The translations under genes and the position numbers were made by a program. Below are positions 9,137-17,610 of a DNA stretch of 64,000 bases, one piece after another (the stretch's first letter is position 1; each line of letters begins with the position of its first letter). Under the pieces are notes generated by a model, which made no database searches, was not told the origin of the DNA, and saw only the letters and a program-made list of their open reading frames with translations. The DNA comes from DASRVA01 sp050732935 (GTDB lineage Bacteria > Gemmatimonadota > Gemmatimonadetes > JACCXV01 > JAHWKZ01). The DNA is taken from contig JBOHRW010000199.1 in NCBI GenBank assembly GCA_050732935.1, positions 1 to 64,000 of the forward strand, written 5' to 3'.

Positions 9137-9166
9137 AGGGTAGGCCCTCCGGAAGGAAGCTGTCAA
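9137..9166 (-). promoter_or_regulatory. Sigma70-type promoter of the CHAT/ECF operon
   Basis: Read on the minus strand, a perfect TTGACA (9161-9166) is followed after 18 bases by TACCCT (9137-9142). It lies in the 73-base gap between the methyltransferase stop and the CHAT start. The -10 box is poor, so basal activity may be low or an extra factor may help. Confidence 0.5.
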
Positions 9167-9174
9167 GAACGGAT

Positions 9175-10329
9175 TCAATGCGCTCGCAACATCAGGCACT
9201 TGAGGTACTCCGTCTCCGGAACGGACAGCAGAATCGGGTGGTCCGGCGCCTGCGTCCGAACCTCCAGCACCTCGACGGTCCGGTGAGCGTCGGCGGCGGC
9301 CTCGGCCACGATCGCGCGGAACGCCTCGCGGTCGACGTGGTAGGAGCAGGAACAGGTGATGAGGACGCCGCCCGGCTCCAGACACTTCAGGGCCCGCAGG
9401 TTGATTTCCTTGTAGCCGCGCCGGGCCGCCGCAACCGATTTGCGGTTTTTGGCGAACGCGGGCGGATCGAGAACAATCGCCCCGAACCGGGCCTCCTCCC
9501 CCGCCAGCCCGTGAAGCCGGTCGAAAGCGTTGGCCACCGTCCATTCCACGTTCCCGATGCTGTTGGCGGCCGCGTTCTCTCGACCCCGCCCAGCGGCGGC
9601 TTTGGAGATCTCGACCGCCTCGACGCGTCCGACGACCGGCGCCAGGTGAAGCGAGAAGCCGCCCTCGCCGGCGAAGGCGTCCAGGGCCCCCTCCGCGCCC
9701 GCCGCGTAGCGGGCCGCGGCAGGGTAGTTCGCCTGCTGGTCCAGGTACGCCCCCGTCTTCTGCCCGCCCATCACGTCGATCATGAAGCTGCGCTCGCCGA
9801 TCGTGACCGGGAACGGCTCGGGCGGCTCCCCGTGCCAGACCACAACCTCCGGCTCGAGGCCTTCCAGCCGGCGCACTTTGAGGTCGTTCCGGGCCACGAT
9901 CGCGCGTGGCTCGAGCCGCTCGACCAGCAGGCGCGTCCACGACTCGGCCATGAGCTCCGCAGCCGGCGTCAGGGTCTGGACGACCAGACAGTCGCCATAC
10001 TGGTCTACGACGAGCCCGGGCCATCCGTCGGCCTCACCGAATACGAGGCGCCGCGCCGGACCGATCATCCCCGATCTCTCGCGGCGAGCGATCGCGGCCT
10101 CGAGGCGAGCGGCCCAGAACGCCTCGTCCACCTCCTCGTCCTCCCAGCGCACGAACCGCAGCGCGATCTGGGATCGCGCCGACCAGCTGGCCCGGCCGAG
10201 GACGCGGTTCCGGTTGTCGATCACCCGCACGATCGCCCCGTTCGGCAGATCGATGGGGACGTCGACGACGTCGCTCCGGTAGATCCATGGATGACGGGAT
10301 AGAGCCCGATGCGCCCCCCTGGGGGTCAC
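9175..10329 (-). CDS. Class I rRNA large-subunit methyltransferase, RlmI/PUA type
   Basis: About 384 residues from a GTG at 10329. No strong ribosome site is visible, so the start is uncertain; longer frames run back into the cysteine desulfurase gene. An N-terminal PUA-like part (HPWIYRSDVVDV) is followed by the RlmI-type middle (FGEADGWPGLVVDQYGD) and the SAM-binding domain (LDAFAGEGGFSLHLA). The catalytic-region motif VLDPPAFAKNRK and SCSYHVDREAF follow. The family methylates cytosine C5 in 23S rRNA; the exact target here cannot be assigned. Its start lies within the gap or edge of the upstream desulfurase gene, so they are probably cotranscribed. Confidence 0.88.
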   Translation of the reverse strand: MTPRGAHRALSRHPWIYRSDVVDVPIDLPNGAIVRVIDNRNRVLGRASWSARSQIALRFVRWEDEEVDEAFWAARLEAAIARRERSGMIGPARRLVFGEADGWPGLVVDQYGDCLVVQTLTPAAELMAESWTRLLVERLEPRAIVARNDLKVRRLEGLEPEVVVWHGEPPEPFPVTIGERSFMIDVMGGQKTGAYLDQQANYPAAARYAAGAEGALDAFAGEGGFSLHLAPVVGRVEAVEISKAAAGRGRENAAANSIGNVEWTVANAFDRLHGLAGEEARFGAIVLDPPAFAKNRKSVAAARRGYKEINLRALKCLEPGGVLITCSCSYHVDREAFRAIVAEAAADAHRTVEVLEVRTQAPDHPILLSVPETEYLKCLMLRAH

Positions 10330-10373
10330 GGAGACCGTCGAGCCGCTGTCGGAAGGGAGGGGGTCCGGCGCCG

Positions 10374-11543
10374 TCAGGCGAGGGCGCTCATGGCACGCAG
10401 CCGGTCGACCACCTCGACGACGCGGTCGATCGCGTAATCGATTTCCTCCACCGTCGTCCAGCGCCCCAGACCGAAGCGGATCGTGCTCTTGCCGAGCTCG
10501 TCGTCGTGACCGATCGCCTTCATGACGTGCGACGCTCCCGGCGCGGAGGAGCGGCAGGCCGAGCCGCTCGATATGCAGATGTCGTCCAGGGAGAGCAGAA
10601 GCGCCTCGCCATCCACGTGCAGGATCGAGACGCTCAGATTGTGGGGGAGTCGGTGCTCGAGATGGCCGTTGACGACGATCTCGTCGATCCTCTCCTCGAG
10701 ACCGGCCTGGAGGCGATCGCGCAGGGCGGCTAGACGCACACACTCCTCCTCGCGGTCGGCCTCGCAGATCTCACAGGCGATCCCGAGCCCGACGATGCCG
10801 GGCACGTTGTGCGTCCCCGAGCGAAAGCCCCGCTCCTGTCCGCCGCCGAGGAGGATCGGATCGAGCTTGATGCGGCGCGGCTTCTGACGCACGTAGAGAG
10901 CCCCCACCCCCTTGGGCCCGTAGAATTTGTGGGCCGAGAGCGCGAGCAGGTCCACCCCCAGCTCGTCGACGTCCACCGGAATCTTGCCGATCGCCTGCAC
11001 CGCGTCCGTGTGGACCCAGGCACCGGCCTCGTGGGCGATGGCCGCGATCTCGGCGATCGGCTCGATCGTGCCGATCTCGTTGTTGGCGAGCATCACGCTC
11101 ACAAGGACGGTACCGTCTTCGACCGCCTCGGCCACGGCGGCCGGATCCACGAGACCCCGCCCGTCGACCGGCAGGAAGGTCACGCTGAAGCCTTCCTCCT
11201 CGAGCGCGTGCAGGGGCTCCAGGACCGACTTGTGCTCGGTCGCCACGCTCACCACGCGGTCCCCGTCGCCGGCGTCCCGACGCAGGCGCGCCGCGCCCAT
11301 GAGGGCCAGGTTGTTGGCTTCCGTCGCCCCGCTGGCGAACACGATCTCGGTCGGCCTCGCGCCGATCGCGTCGGCCACCTTCTGGCGGGCGGTCTCGACC
11401 CGCTCTTCCGAGGCGCGTCCCACGGCGTGGCCGCGACTCGAGGGGTTGCCGAACTCCTCGTGGAAGAGGGGCAGCATCGCGTCGACCACCCGCGGATCGC
11501 AGGGCGATGTGGCGTGATAATCGAGATAGACGGGCTTTTTCAT
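10374..11543 (-). CDS. Cysteine desulfurase (NifS/IscS family)
   Basis: 389 residues from ATG 11543; a TTG at 11570 would add nine residues. This is a PLP enzyme that takes sulfur from cysteine for Fe-S clusters and thio-modified tRNA. The fold-type I landmarks are present: LDYHATSPCDPRV at the N-terminus, SGATEANNLA, HTDAVQAIGKIPVDV, the PLP lysine in SAHKFYGPKGVG, and the catalytic loop Cys in SSGSACRS. No IscU, SufU or TrmU gene is adjacent. It sits at the end of the ffh-rpsP-rimM-trmD-rplS-rnhB run. Confidence 0.95.
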   Translation of the reverse strand: MKKPVYLDYHATSPCDPRVVDAMLPLFHEEFGNPSSRGHAVGRASEERVETARQKVADAIGARPTEIVFASGATEANNLALMGAARLRRDAGDGDRVVSVATEHKSVLEPLHALEEEGFSVTFLPVDGRGLVDPAAVAEAVEDGTVLVSVMLANNEIGTIEPIAEIAAIAHEAGAWVHTDAVQAIGKIPVDVDELGVDLLALSAHKFYGPKGVGALYVRQKPRRIKLDPILLGGGQERGFRSGTHNVPGIVGLGIACEICEADREEECVRLAALRDRLQAGLEERIDEIVVNGHLEHRLPHNLSVSILHVDGEALLLSLDDICISSGSACRSSAPGASHVMKAIGHDDELGKSTIRFGLGRWTTVEEIDYAIDRVVEVVDRLRAMSALA

Positions 11544-11583
11544 GGAGGTTCCGGTTGATGATAAGTGCAAGCTCAGGACGAAC

Positions 11584-12564
11584 CTAGGTGGTCTCCCCCA
11601 CCTCTGCCAGCGCCTCCCGCTTCGCCTCCAGGAGCCTCTGGAAGAGCCTCTCCTCGCAGGCGTGGAGGGCGGCTCTCCGCGCGTCGAAATCGAACGCGAC
11701 GGCTTCGATCTCGGCCTCCGTCCCGGCCCGCTCGAGCCGGTAGGCCAGCTCCCGGTAGAGCGGACCCATGGCGTCCGCCTCCTCCCAGACGCGGGGAAAG
11801 GAGAGGCGGTGGAACGGACAAAGCCCGTGAGCGCGGAGAGCCTCCACGTGGGCCGGGGTCATGTAGCCCTTGTGACGCGCGAATCCGTATTCGGGCCAGC
11901 ACCGGTCGGCCTCGACCAGCAGTCGGTCCCGCGCCACTTTGGCGACGATCGAGGCCGCCGCGATCGAGCGCACCCTGCCGTCTCCCCCGACCACCGCCCG
12001 ATGCGGGACTGGGAAGGTCCGCGGCGGACGCCCGTCCAGGAGGGCCAGGTCGATGGCCACACCCAACCGGCGCAGCGCCAGGCGCATCGCATGGAGGCTC
12101 GCCTGGTAGATGTTCACGCGATCGATGATGCGCTCGCTGACGATGCCGACGCCGACCGCGGAGGCGGCCGCCCGGATCTCCCGGTCGAGGCGCTCCCTCG
12201 CCCCGCTGGCGAGTCGCTTCGAATCATCGAGTCCGGCCGGGATCCAGTCGGCGGGCAGAACCACGGCTGCGGCGACCACCGGACCGGCGATCGGCGCGAC
12301 CCCGGCCTCGTCGACGCCGGCGGCGATCCGCGCCCCTTCGGTGAGCAGCTCGCGCTCCGTTTCGAGGAGCCGGACGAGCCGCGCTCGCTCGTGCTCCCGC
12401 GCCCGCACCCGGTCGAGATAGCGCCGACCGAGGTCGCGCACCCCGGCCCGATCGTCCTGGAGCAAATACCGGACTGTCCGACGCCCGACCGACTGGCGCC
12501 GAGCCAGGACCGTCGCGATCTCGGAGACGGAGAGGTGCCCGAGCCGCTCCTCGAAGCCGCTCAA
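11584..12564 (-). CDS. rnhB: Ribonuclease HII with altered GRG motif
   Basis: 326 residues from a TTG start that has no clear ribosome site. The Bacillus-type N-terminal extension (about 75 residues) precedes the catalytic domain. Asp85 and Glu86 lie in GVDEAG. A further catalytic Asp is in ALLDGRPP, and another in SIVAKVARDR. The enzyme removes ribonucleotides and RNA primers from RNA/DNA hybrids. The loop that is normally Gly-Arg-Gly after DEA reads Gly88-Val-Ala here. In characterised enzymes that loop contacts the RNA-DNA junction. The C-terminus is about 60 residues longer than usual. Order rplS-rnhB is common in bacteria. Confidence 0.93.
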   Translation of the reverse strand: MSGFEERLGHLSVSEIATVLARRQSVGRRTVRYLLQDDRAGVRDLGRRYLDRVRAREHERARLVRLLETERELLTEGARIAAGVDEAGVAPIAGPVVAAAVVLPADWIPAGLDDSKRLASGARERLDREIRAAASAVGVGIVSERIIDRVNIYQASLHAMRLALRRLGVAIDLALLDGRPPRTFPVPHRAVVGGDGRVRSIAAASIVAKVARDRLLVEADRCWPEYGFARHKGYMTPAHVEALRAHGLCPFHRLSFPRVWEEADAMGPLYRELAYRLERAGTEAEIEAVAFDFDARRAALHACEERLFQRLLEAKREALAEVGETT

Positions 12565-12582
12565 GGCACGGCCGGGGGCAGG

Positions 12583-12924
12583 CTACGAGCGCTGACGCTC
12601 GCGGATCCGGGCAGCCTTTCCGGAGAGGTTACGCAGGTAGTAGAGCTTGGCACGGCGGACGCGTCCCTCGCGCACGACCTGGATTTCGGAGACCACAGGG
12701 GAATGGAGCGGGAAGATCCGCTCGACCCCGACGCCGTTGGAGACCTTTCGAACGGTGAACGTCTCGTTGATGCCTCCGCCCTTGCGGCGGATGACGACCC
12801 CCTCGAACGCCTGGAGGCGCTCCTTTTCGCCCTCCCGTACACGCACGTTGACGCGAACGGTGTCACCGGGGCGGAACTCGGGAACATCCTCGCGGAGTTG
12901 CTGGTTTTCGTATTCGGCGATCAT
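12583..12924 (-). CDS. rplS: 50S ribosomal protein L19
   Basis: 113 residues, ATG start. Typical L19 sequence: FRPGDTVRVNVRVREG, ERLQAFEGVVIRRKG, SNGVGVERIFPLHSP, then RRAKLYYLRNLSGKAARI. The length matches the family. It closes the conserved rpsP-rimM-trmD-rplS order, all on the minus strand. Confidence 0.98.
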   Translation of the reverse strand: MIAEYENQQLREDVPEFRPGDTVRVNVRVREGEKERLQAFEGVVIRRKGGGINETFTVRKVSNGVGVERIFPLHSPVVSEIQVVREGRVRRAKLYYLRNLSGKAARIRERQRS

Positions 12925-12979
12925 GGGGAACCTCGATTTTCAGGATAGATTGGTAATATACGCCTCGGTCTCGCGTCCG

Positions 12980-13675
12980 TCACGCGCCACGGGCTTCCTC
13001 CTCGGCGCTCCGGCCGATCAGGTCGGGCCGCCGTTCCAAGGTCACCCGGAGCGATTCCTCCCGGCGCCACCGTGCGATCGCGGCGTGGTCGCCCGAGAGA
13101 AGCACCTCCGGGACCTCCATCCCGCGATAGACGGCGGGCCGGGTGTACGAGGGCGGGCCCAGGAGCCATTCGTCATGGAACGAGTCGCCCTGTGCGCTGT
13201 CGAAGTCTCCCAGCACTCCCGGCAGGAGCCGCGCGACCGCGTCGATCACGGCGAGGGCGGCGATCTCGCCACCCGACAGAACGAAGTCTCCGGCGGAGAT
13301 CTCGTCGGTCACGATCGCTTGGCGAACGCGCTCGTCGACGTCCTTGTAGTGCCCGCAGAGCAGCGTCAGCTCGGGCTCCACGGCGAGCTCGACCGCCACC
13401 TCGTGCGTGAACGGCCGACCACGCGCCGAAAGCAGGATGAAGGGCCGCGGCTCCTCCAGGGCCTCCCAGGCGCGGAAGACGGGCTCCGGCTTCATCACCA
13501 TGCCTCCACCGCCGCCGTACGGATAGTCATCGGCCTGCTCGCCTTCCTCCACGAAGTCGCGCAGGTCGATCACGTCCCAGGAGAAGAGGCCCCGCTTGCG
13601 GGCCCGACCCGTCATGGACTGGGCGAGCGGCTCCTTGAAGTAGCCGGGAAACAGGGTCACGACGTTGACGTGCAC
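12980..13675 (-). CDS. trmD: tRNA (guanine37-N1)-methyltransferase
   Basis: 231 residues. The GTG start at 13675 shares one base with the TAG stop of rimM (TAGTG), which suggests coupled translation. SPOUT-fold markers are clear: VVTLFPGYF, DDYPYGGGGGMVM, LLCGHYKDVDERV, SAGDFVLSGGEIAA and LGPPSYTRPAVYRG. The enzyme methylates G37 of tRNAs reading CNN codons and prevents frameshifting. Confidence 0.97.
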   Translation of the reverse strand: MHVNVVTLFPGYFKEPLAQSMTGRARKRGLFSWDVIDLRDFVEEGEQADDYPYGGGGGMVMKPEPVFRAWEALEEPRPFILLSARGRPFTHEVAVELAVEPELTLLCGHYKDVDERVRQAIVTDEISAGDFVLSGGEIAALAVIDAVARLLPGVLGDFDSAQGDSFHDEWLLGPPSYTRPAVYRGMEVPEVLLSGDHAAIARWRREESLRVTLERRPDLIGRSAEEEARGA

Positions 13676-14181
13676 TACAGCTCCTCCCAGCCTTGCGGCG
13701 GATCGACGACGATCGTCTCCTCCCCCACCTCGCGCACGAACTCGCGCACGAACGGCAGGAGCCGGCGGCCACCGCCGGCCTCTCCGATCTCGAGCACGGC
13801 GGCCCCGCCCGGCTCCAGGACGTCGACGATCTCGCCCAGGAGTCGGCCGTCCGCCGTGCGCACCGCGCGTCCGACGAGGGCGTGCAGGAAGAACTCGCCC
13901 TCCTCCCGCGCCCTCTCGGCATCGACGCGGGAGATCACGAGGAACTGACCCACCGCCTGCTCGGCCACGCTGCGGTTCTCGATGCGGTCCAGCTTCAGCA
14001 GGTAGCGGCCCGCGTGGGCCCGGCTGGCCTCGATCAGGATGGGCACCCCATCCCGGCCCTCGGGGGTCGCGCTCAGGAACAGCTGCCGCCCCGCCGCGAA
14101 GCGCTCGGGGTGCCCGGTCAGGGGGAACACGGCCACCTCGCCATGGAGGCCGTGCGCCTTCACGAGGCGGCCGATCGCCAC
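13675..14181 (-). CDS. rimM: Ribosome maturation factor RimM
   Basis: About 168 residues from the GTG at 14181 (VAIGRLVKAHGLHGEV), the normal N-terminus of RimM. Longer frames read into rpsP. The N-terminal RimM domain and C-terminal PRC barrel (LVGRAVRTADGRLLGEIVDV) are both present, ending in FVREFVREV and VVDPPQGWEEL. It helps 30S assembly around the 16S 3' domain. It lies between rpsP and trmD as usual. Confidence 0.93.
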   Translation of the reverse strand: MAIGRLVKAHGLHGEVAVFPLTGHPERFAAGRQLFLSATPEGRDGVPILIEASRAHAGRYLLKLDRIENRSVAEQAVGQFLVISRVDAERAREEGEFFLHALVGRAVRTADGRLLGEIVDVLEPGGAAVLEIGEAGGGRRLLPFVREFVREVGEETIVVDPPQGWEEL

Positions 14182-14203
14182 GAAGGCCGATCCGGGGTGC
14201 AGA

Positions 14204-14614
14204 CTATGCCTCCTCGGCCGAAGCCTCCTCGGCCGGAGCCCCTTCGGCCGGAGCCCCTTCGGCCGGAGACTCGGTCCGTACCTCCTCCGCCGGTGGCTCG
14301 CTCGGGCCGATCTCGCCCTTCGCGCAGTCGCCCCTGGCCGCTCCGGGGGGCCACTCGCCCGTCCGGAAGCGCTGCCAGATCCCCACCTGCGAGAGCAGCG
14401 AGCGCGCGGTGTCCGTGGGCTCGGCGCCGCTCTCCAGCCAGGCCAGCGCCTTGTCACGGTCGATTCGGATCTCGGCCGGCTCCGTGCGCGGGTTGTAGGT
14501 GCCGATCGTGTCGAGGAAGCGTCCGTCCCGCGGACTCCGCGAGTCGGCCACCACGACCCGGTAGACGGGCTGCTTTCTGGCGCCCATGCGCCGCAGCCGG
14601 ATGCGTACCGCCAT
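14204..14614 (-). CDS. rpsP: 30S ribosomal protein S16 with repeat-encoded tail
   Basis: 136 residues, ATG start. The first 85 residues are standard S16 (MAVRIRLRRMGARKQPVYRVV, IGTYNPRTEP, LAWLESGAEPTDTARSLL). The tail of about 50 residues is longer than usual, acidic and Ala/Pro/Glu-rich. It ends in five-residue repeats of the type PAEGA encoded by 15-bp tandem units. The tail is probably unstructured. Confidence 0.96.
   Translation of the reverse strand: MAVRIRLRRMGARKQPVYRVVVADSRSPRDGRFLDTIGTYNPRTEPAEIRIDRDKALAWLESGAEPTDTARSLLSQVGIWQRFRTGEWPPGAARGDCAKGEIGPSEPPAEEVRTESPAEGAPAEGAPAEEASAEEA
14208..14267 (-). repeat. Four 15-bp tandem repeats in rpsP 3' end
   Basis: Four head-to-tail units run at 14208-14222, 14223-14237, 14238-14252 and 14253-14267. 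The last two are identical on the plus strand (GCCCCTTCGGCCGGA) and the first two differ at a few bases. The unit length is a multiple of three, so copy-number changes would keep the rpsP frame. Confidence 0.9.
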
Positions 14615-14617
14615 GCC

Positions 14618-15937
14618 TTACCTCCTGAAGGGTTGTTGTCTTCCCAGCGTTCCCTTGAGTCGCTTCATCATCCGGTTCATCTCGTCGAACTGCTTGAGGA
14701 GTCGATTGACCTCCTGAACGGTGGTTCCGCTCCCGTTCGCGATCCGCTTCCGGCGGCTGCCGTTCAGGATCTTCGGCCGGCGCCTCTCGTCCGGCGTCAT
14801 CGAGAGGACGATGGCCTCGATGCGCTTGATCCGATCGGGGTCGACCTCGACATCGCGGAGCGCCTTGCCGACGCCGGGGACTAGACCCAGCAGACCATCG
14901 AGAGGTCCCATTCGCTTGATCTGGCGCATCGCCACCAGGAAGTCCTCCAGATCGAACTTCCCGCGACCGCCCAGCTTCGCCTCCAGCCCTTCGGCATCCT
15001 CCAGATCGAATGCCTCTTCGGCCTTCTCGACGAGCGTCACGACATCGCCGCGATCCAGGATCCGACCCGCCATGCGATCGGGGTGGAAGGGCTCGAGGCC
15101 ATCCAGCTTCTCACCCACCCCGATGAACTTGATCGGAAGACCGGTCACCGCGTGGATGGAGAGCGCCGCTCCTCCCCGCGCGTCTCCGTCCAGCTTGGTG
15201 AGCACGATCCCGGTCAGCGCGAGGCGCTCGCGAAACGACTCGGCGATCCTCACGGCCTCCTGCCCGGTCATACCGTCGGCCACCAGCAGGAGCTCGTGCG
15301 GCTCGGTCTCCTCCACCACCCGCTCCAGCTCCGTCATCATCTCGTCGTCCACGTGGAGGCGCCCGGCCGTGTCGACGATCACGACGTTGCGCCGCTCGGC
15401 CCGCGCGCGCTCGATCCCCTGCCGCGCGATCTCCTCGGCCCGCCCGCCGTCCCTATCCGCCACGACCGGAAGATCGAGCCTGCGCCCCAGGGTCTCGAGC
15501 TGCTCGATTGCCGCCGGCCGATGGATGTCCGCCGCGACGAGGAGTGGGCGACGGCCCTCGTGCTGGAGCCGGCGTGCGAGCTTGCCGGCGGTGGTCGTCT
15601 TCCCCGATCCCTGAAGCCCCGCCAGCACGATGACGGTGGGGGGCTGCTTCGACTCGCGCATCGGAGCGTGGGCGCCGCCCAGCAGGTCGACCAGCTCGTC
15701 GTGGACGATTTTGATGACCTGCTGGGCGGGCGTGATCGAGCGCGCCACCTCCTGTCCGCGGGCTTGCTCCTCGACCCGGGCGCAGAAGTCCCTGGCGACG
15801 CGGTAGTTCACGTCGGCCTCGAGGAGGGCCCGGCGGACCTCGCGCATCCCCTCGGCGATCATTTCGTCATCGAGGATGCCGCGGCTCCGAAAGCGCGCGA
15901 AGGCGCCGTCGAGCTTGGCGCTCAGCTCGTCGAACAT
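14618..15937 (-). CDS. ffh: Signal recognition particle GTPase Ffh
   Basis: 439 residues from ATG 15937 (MFDELSAKLDGAF), with AGAGG upstream; an in-frame start further upstream is not typical of Ffh. The N domain is followed by the G domain: VLAGLQGSGKTTTAGKLA, VAADIHRPAAIEQL, VDTAGRLHVDDEMM and LTKLDGDARGG. The M domain has RIKRIEAIVLSMTPDERRRP, NGSRRKRIANGSG and a Met-rich helix. It targets nascent membrane proteins. It leads the rpsP-rimM-trmD-rplS run, 3 bases before rpsP. Confidence 0.98.
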   Translation of the reverse strand: MFDELSAKLDGAFARFRSRGILDDEMIAEGMREVRRALLEADVNYRVARDFCARVEEQARGQEVARSITPAQQVIKIVHDELVDLLGGAHAPMRESKQPPTVIVLAGLQGSGKTTTAGKLARRLQHEGRRPLLVAADIHRPAAIEQLETLGRRLDLPVVADRDGGRAEEIARQGIERARAERRNVVIVDTAGRLHVDDEMMTELERVVEETEPHELLLVADGMTGQEAVRIAESFRERLALTGIVLTKLDGDARGGAALSIHAVTGLPIKFIGVGEKLDGLEPFHPDRMAGRILDRGDVVTLVEKAEEAFDLEDAEGLEAKLGGRGKFDLEDFLVAMRQIKRMGPLDGLLGLVPGVGKALRDVEVDPDRIKRIEAIVLSMTPDERRRPKILNGSRRKRIANGSGTTVQEVNRLLKQFDEMNRMMKRLKGTLGRQQPFRR

Positions 15938-16138
15938 GGACCTCTTGGGCTGCCGCGGAACCGATCGATTGCGCGGCTCGAAGACTCGGACACGCCCGCG
16001 ACCACCGGGGCCGAAGGCGTCGCCCCCGCGGTCCGGGTCGTCCCGGAGGGCGGGAGAACGGGAATAGACGTGCAAGATAGGCGCGGACACGCGACGCGGC
16101 CAGACGCGCCGCGCTCGCGCGGCAGCAGGTTCAGCGGC

Positions 16139-17470
16139 TCAGGTCCGGGCCTCGAAGAGACGCCACGAAGCGTCCAGGCCTTTCAACGTCCGCTCCCCCC
16201 TGTCCTCGAACTCGATCCCCGCCCCCGCCACCAGATCCTTCACTGTCCTCGACACGAGTACCTCGCCGGGCCCGGCCTCGGCGAGGACGCGCGACGCGAT
16301 GTGAACGGCGATACCGCCGATGTCACCGTCCAGCTTCTCGCACTCGCCGGTATGAAGACCGGCGCGGATCTGGAGACCGCCCTGCCGCGCCCGATCACGG
16401 ATCGAGAGCGCACAGCGGATCGCCCGCGCCGGCCCGTCGAAGGTCGCCAGGAAGCCGTCTCCCGTGGTCTTCACCTCGCGACCACGGAACCGCTCGAGCT
16501 CCCGACGGACGGCTCCGTTGTGGGTCTCCAGGGTCTCGCGCCACCGCTGGTCACCCAGATCCGCCGCCCAGGCCGTCGAGTCCACGATATCGGTGAACAG
16601 CACGGTCGCCAGGACGCGGTCGGGATCGGGGCGGCGTATCGACCCCGTCAGAAACCTCTGCACCTCGTCCAGCGCCAGATCCATGTCGGGGGTCCACGGC
16701 AGATGGTCCTCGCCCGGCAGCTCGACCAGGCGCGCGTTCGGGATGTGACGCGCGATGAACCGCGCCTCCTCGATCCGGATGTCGCGATCTCCGATCCGAT
16801 GCAGCACCAGGGTGGGGACGCGGACGCTGGGGAGGATCGCGGTGACGTCTATCTGCGTGTTCATCCGTCCCAGCGCGACCGCGGCCGAGGGGCTCGCGCT
16901 CATCCGCAGATAGGTGGACCACCAGCTTCGGAACTGGGGATCCCCGGCCAGGCTGGGAGCCAGGGCTTCCAAATCGACCACGCCGCCCCAATCGCCGGCC
17001 ACGACCTCGAGCCACTTCTCCCGCTCCCCGGGCGTCGGAGCCCAGGGATAGTCCGGCGACCAGACGCGCTTCGCGTAGATCCCGTAGGTCACGAGGGCGA
17101 TCGTCCGCTCGGGATAGGTCGCGGCGAACAGGACGCACATGTTCCCGCCCTCGGAGTGCCCGAACAGGGCCGCCCGCTCGGAGCCCACCGCGTCCATGAC
17201 CGCCCGCACGTCGTCCATTCGCTGCTCGATCGTCGGCAGCCCGGAGATCGAGACCCGGTCCGACAGCCCGGTGCCTCGCTTGTCGAAGAGGATCAGCCTC
17301 GAGAACGACGCCAGACGCCGGTAGTACCGCTCGACCAGCGGGCTCTCCCAGCCGTACTCGAGATTCGAGACCCATCCCGTCACGTAGACCAGATCGAACG
17401 GACCGTCTCCAACCACCTGATAGGCGACGCTGACGTCGCCGCTGCGGGCATAGCGGGTTTCGGGGCGCAT
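16139..17470 (-). CDS. Alpha/beta hydrolase fused to class III nucleotidyl cyclase domain
   Basis: 443 residues, ATG start. Residues about 1-275 are an alpha/beta hydrolase with the nucleophile elbow GHSEGG, RLILFDKRGTGLSD, and a late His in LPGEDHLPW. Residues about 285-440 are an adenylate/guanylate cyclase catalytic domain: LFTDIVDST holds the first metal Asp and VKTTGDGFLATF the second, then RAGLHTGECE. Such fusions are widespread in soil bacteria and actinomycetes, but neither the hydrolase substrate nor cyclic nucleotide output is known. No signal peptide. It stands alone between ffh and a secreted methyltransferase. Confidence 0.9.
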   Translation of the reverse strand: MRPETRYARSGDVSVAYQVVGDGPFDLVYVTGWVSNLEYGWESPLVERYYRRLASFSRLILFDKRGTGLSDRVSISGLPTIEQRMDDVRAVMDAVGSERAALFGHSEGGNMCVLFAATYPERTIALVTYGIYAKRVWSPDYPWAPTPGEREKWLEVVAGDWGGVVDLEALAPSLAGDPQFRSWWSTYLRMSASPSAAVALGRMNTQIDVTAILPSVRVPTLVLHRIGDRDIRIEEARFIARHIPNARLVELPGEDHLPWTPDMDLALDEVQRFLTGSIRRPDPDRVLATVLFTDIVDSTAWAADLGDQRWRETLETHNGAVRRELERFRGREVKTTGDGFLATFDGPARAIRCALSIRDRARQGGLQIRAGLHTGECEKLDGDIGGIAVHIASRVLAEAGPGEVLVSRTVKDLVAGAGIEFEDRGERTLKGLDASWRLFEART

Positions 17471-17610
17471 GGAGGGGAGAGTCTCTCGTCCGGACGGCAG
17501 GCCGTCAACGAGCGGCGTGAGAGGATCCTGCGGACCCTCCCCCGTGTGCCAAGCCGTCTTCCTGACGCCTCGCTACCTGAGCAGCATGTCGCGGTCCGGC
17601 CGGCGGCCGC

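Noticed and set aside
14208..14267. CRISPR-like array
   Set aside because: Direct 15-bp repeats with no spacers, inside rpsP coding sequence.
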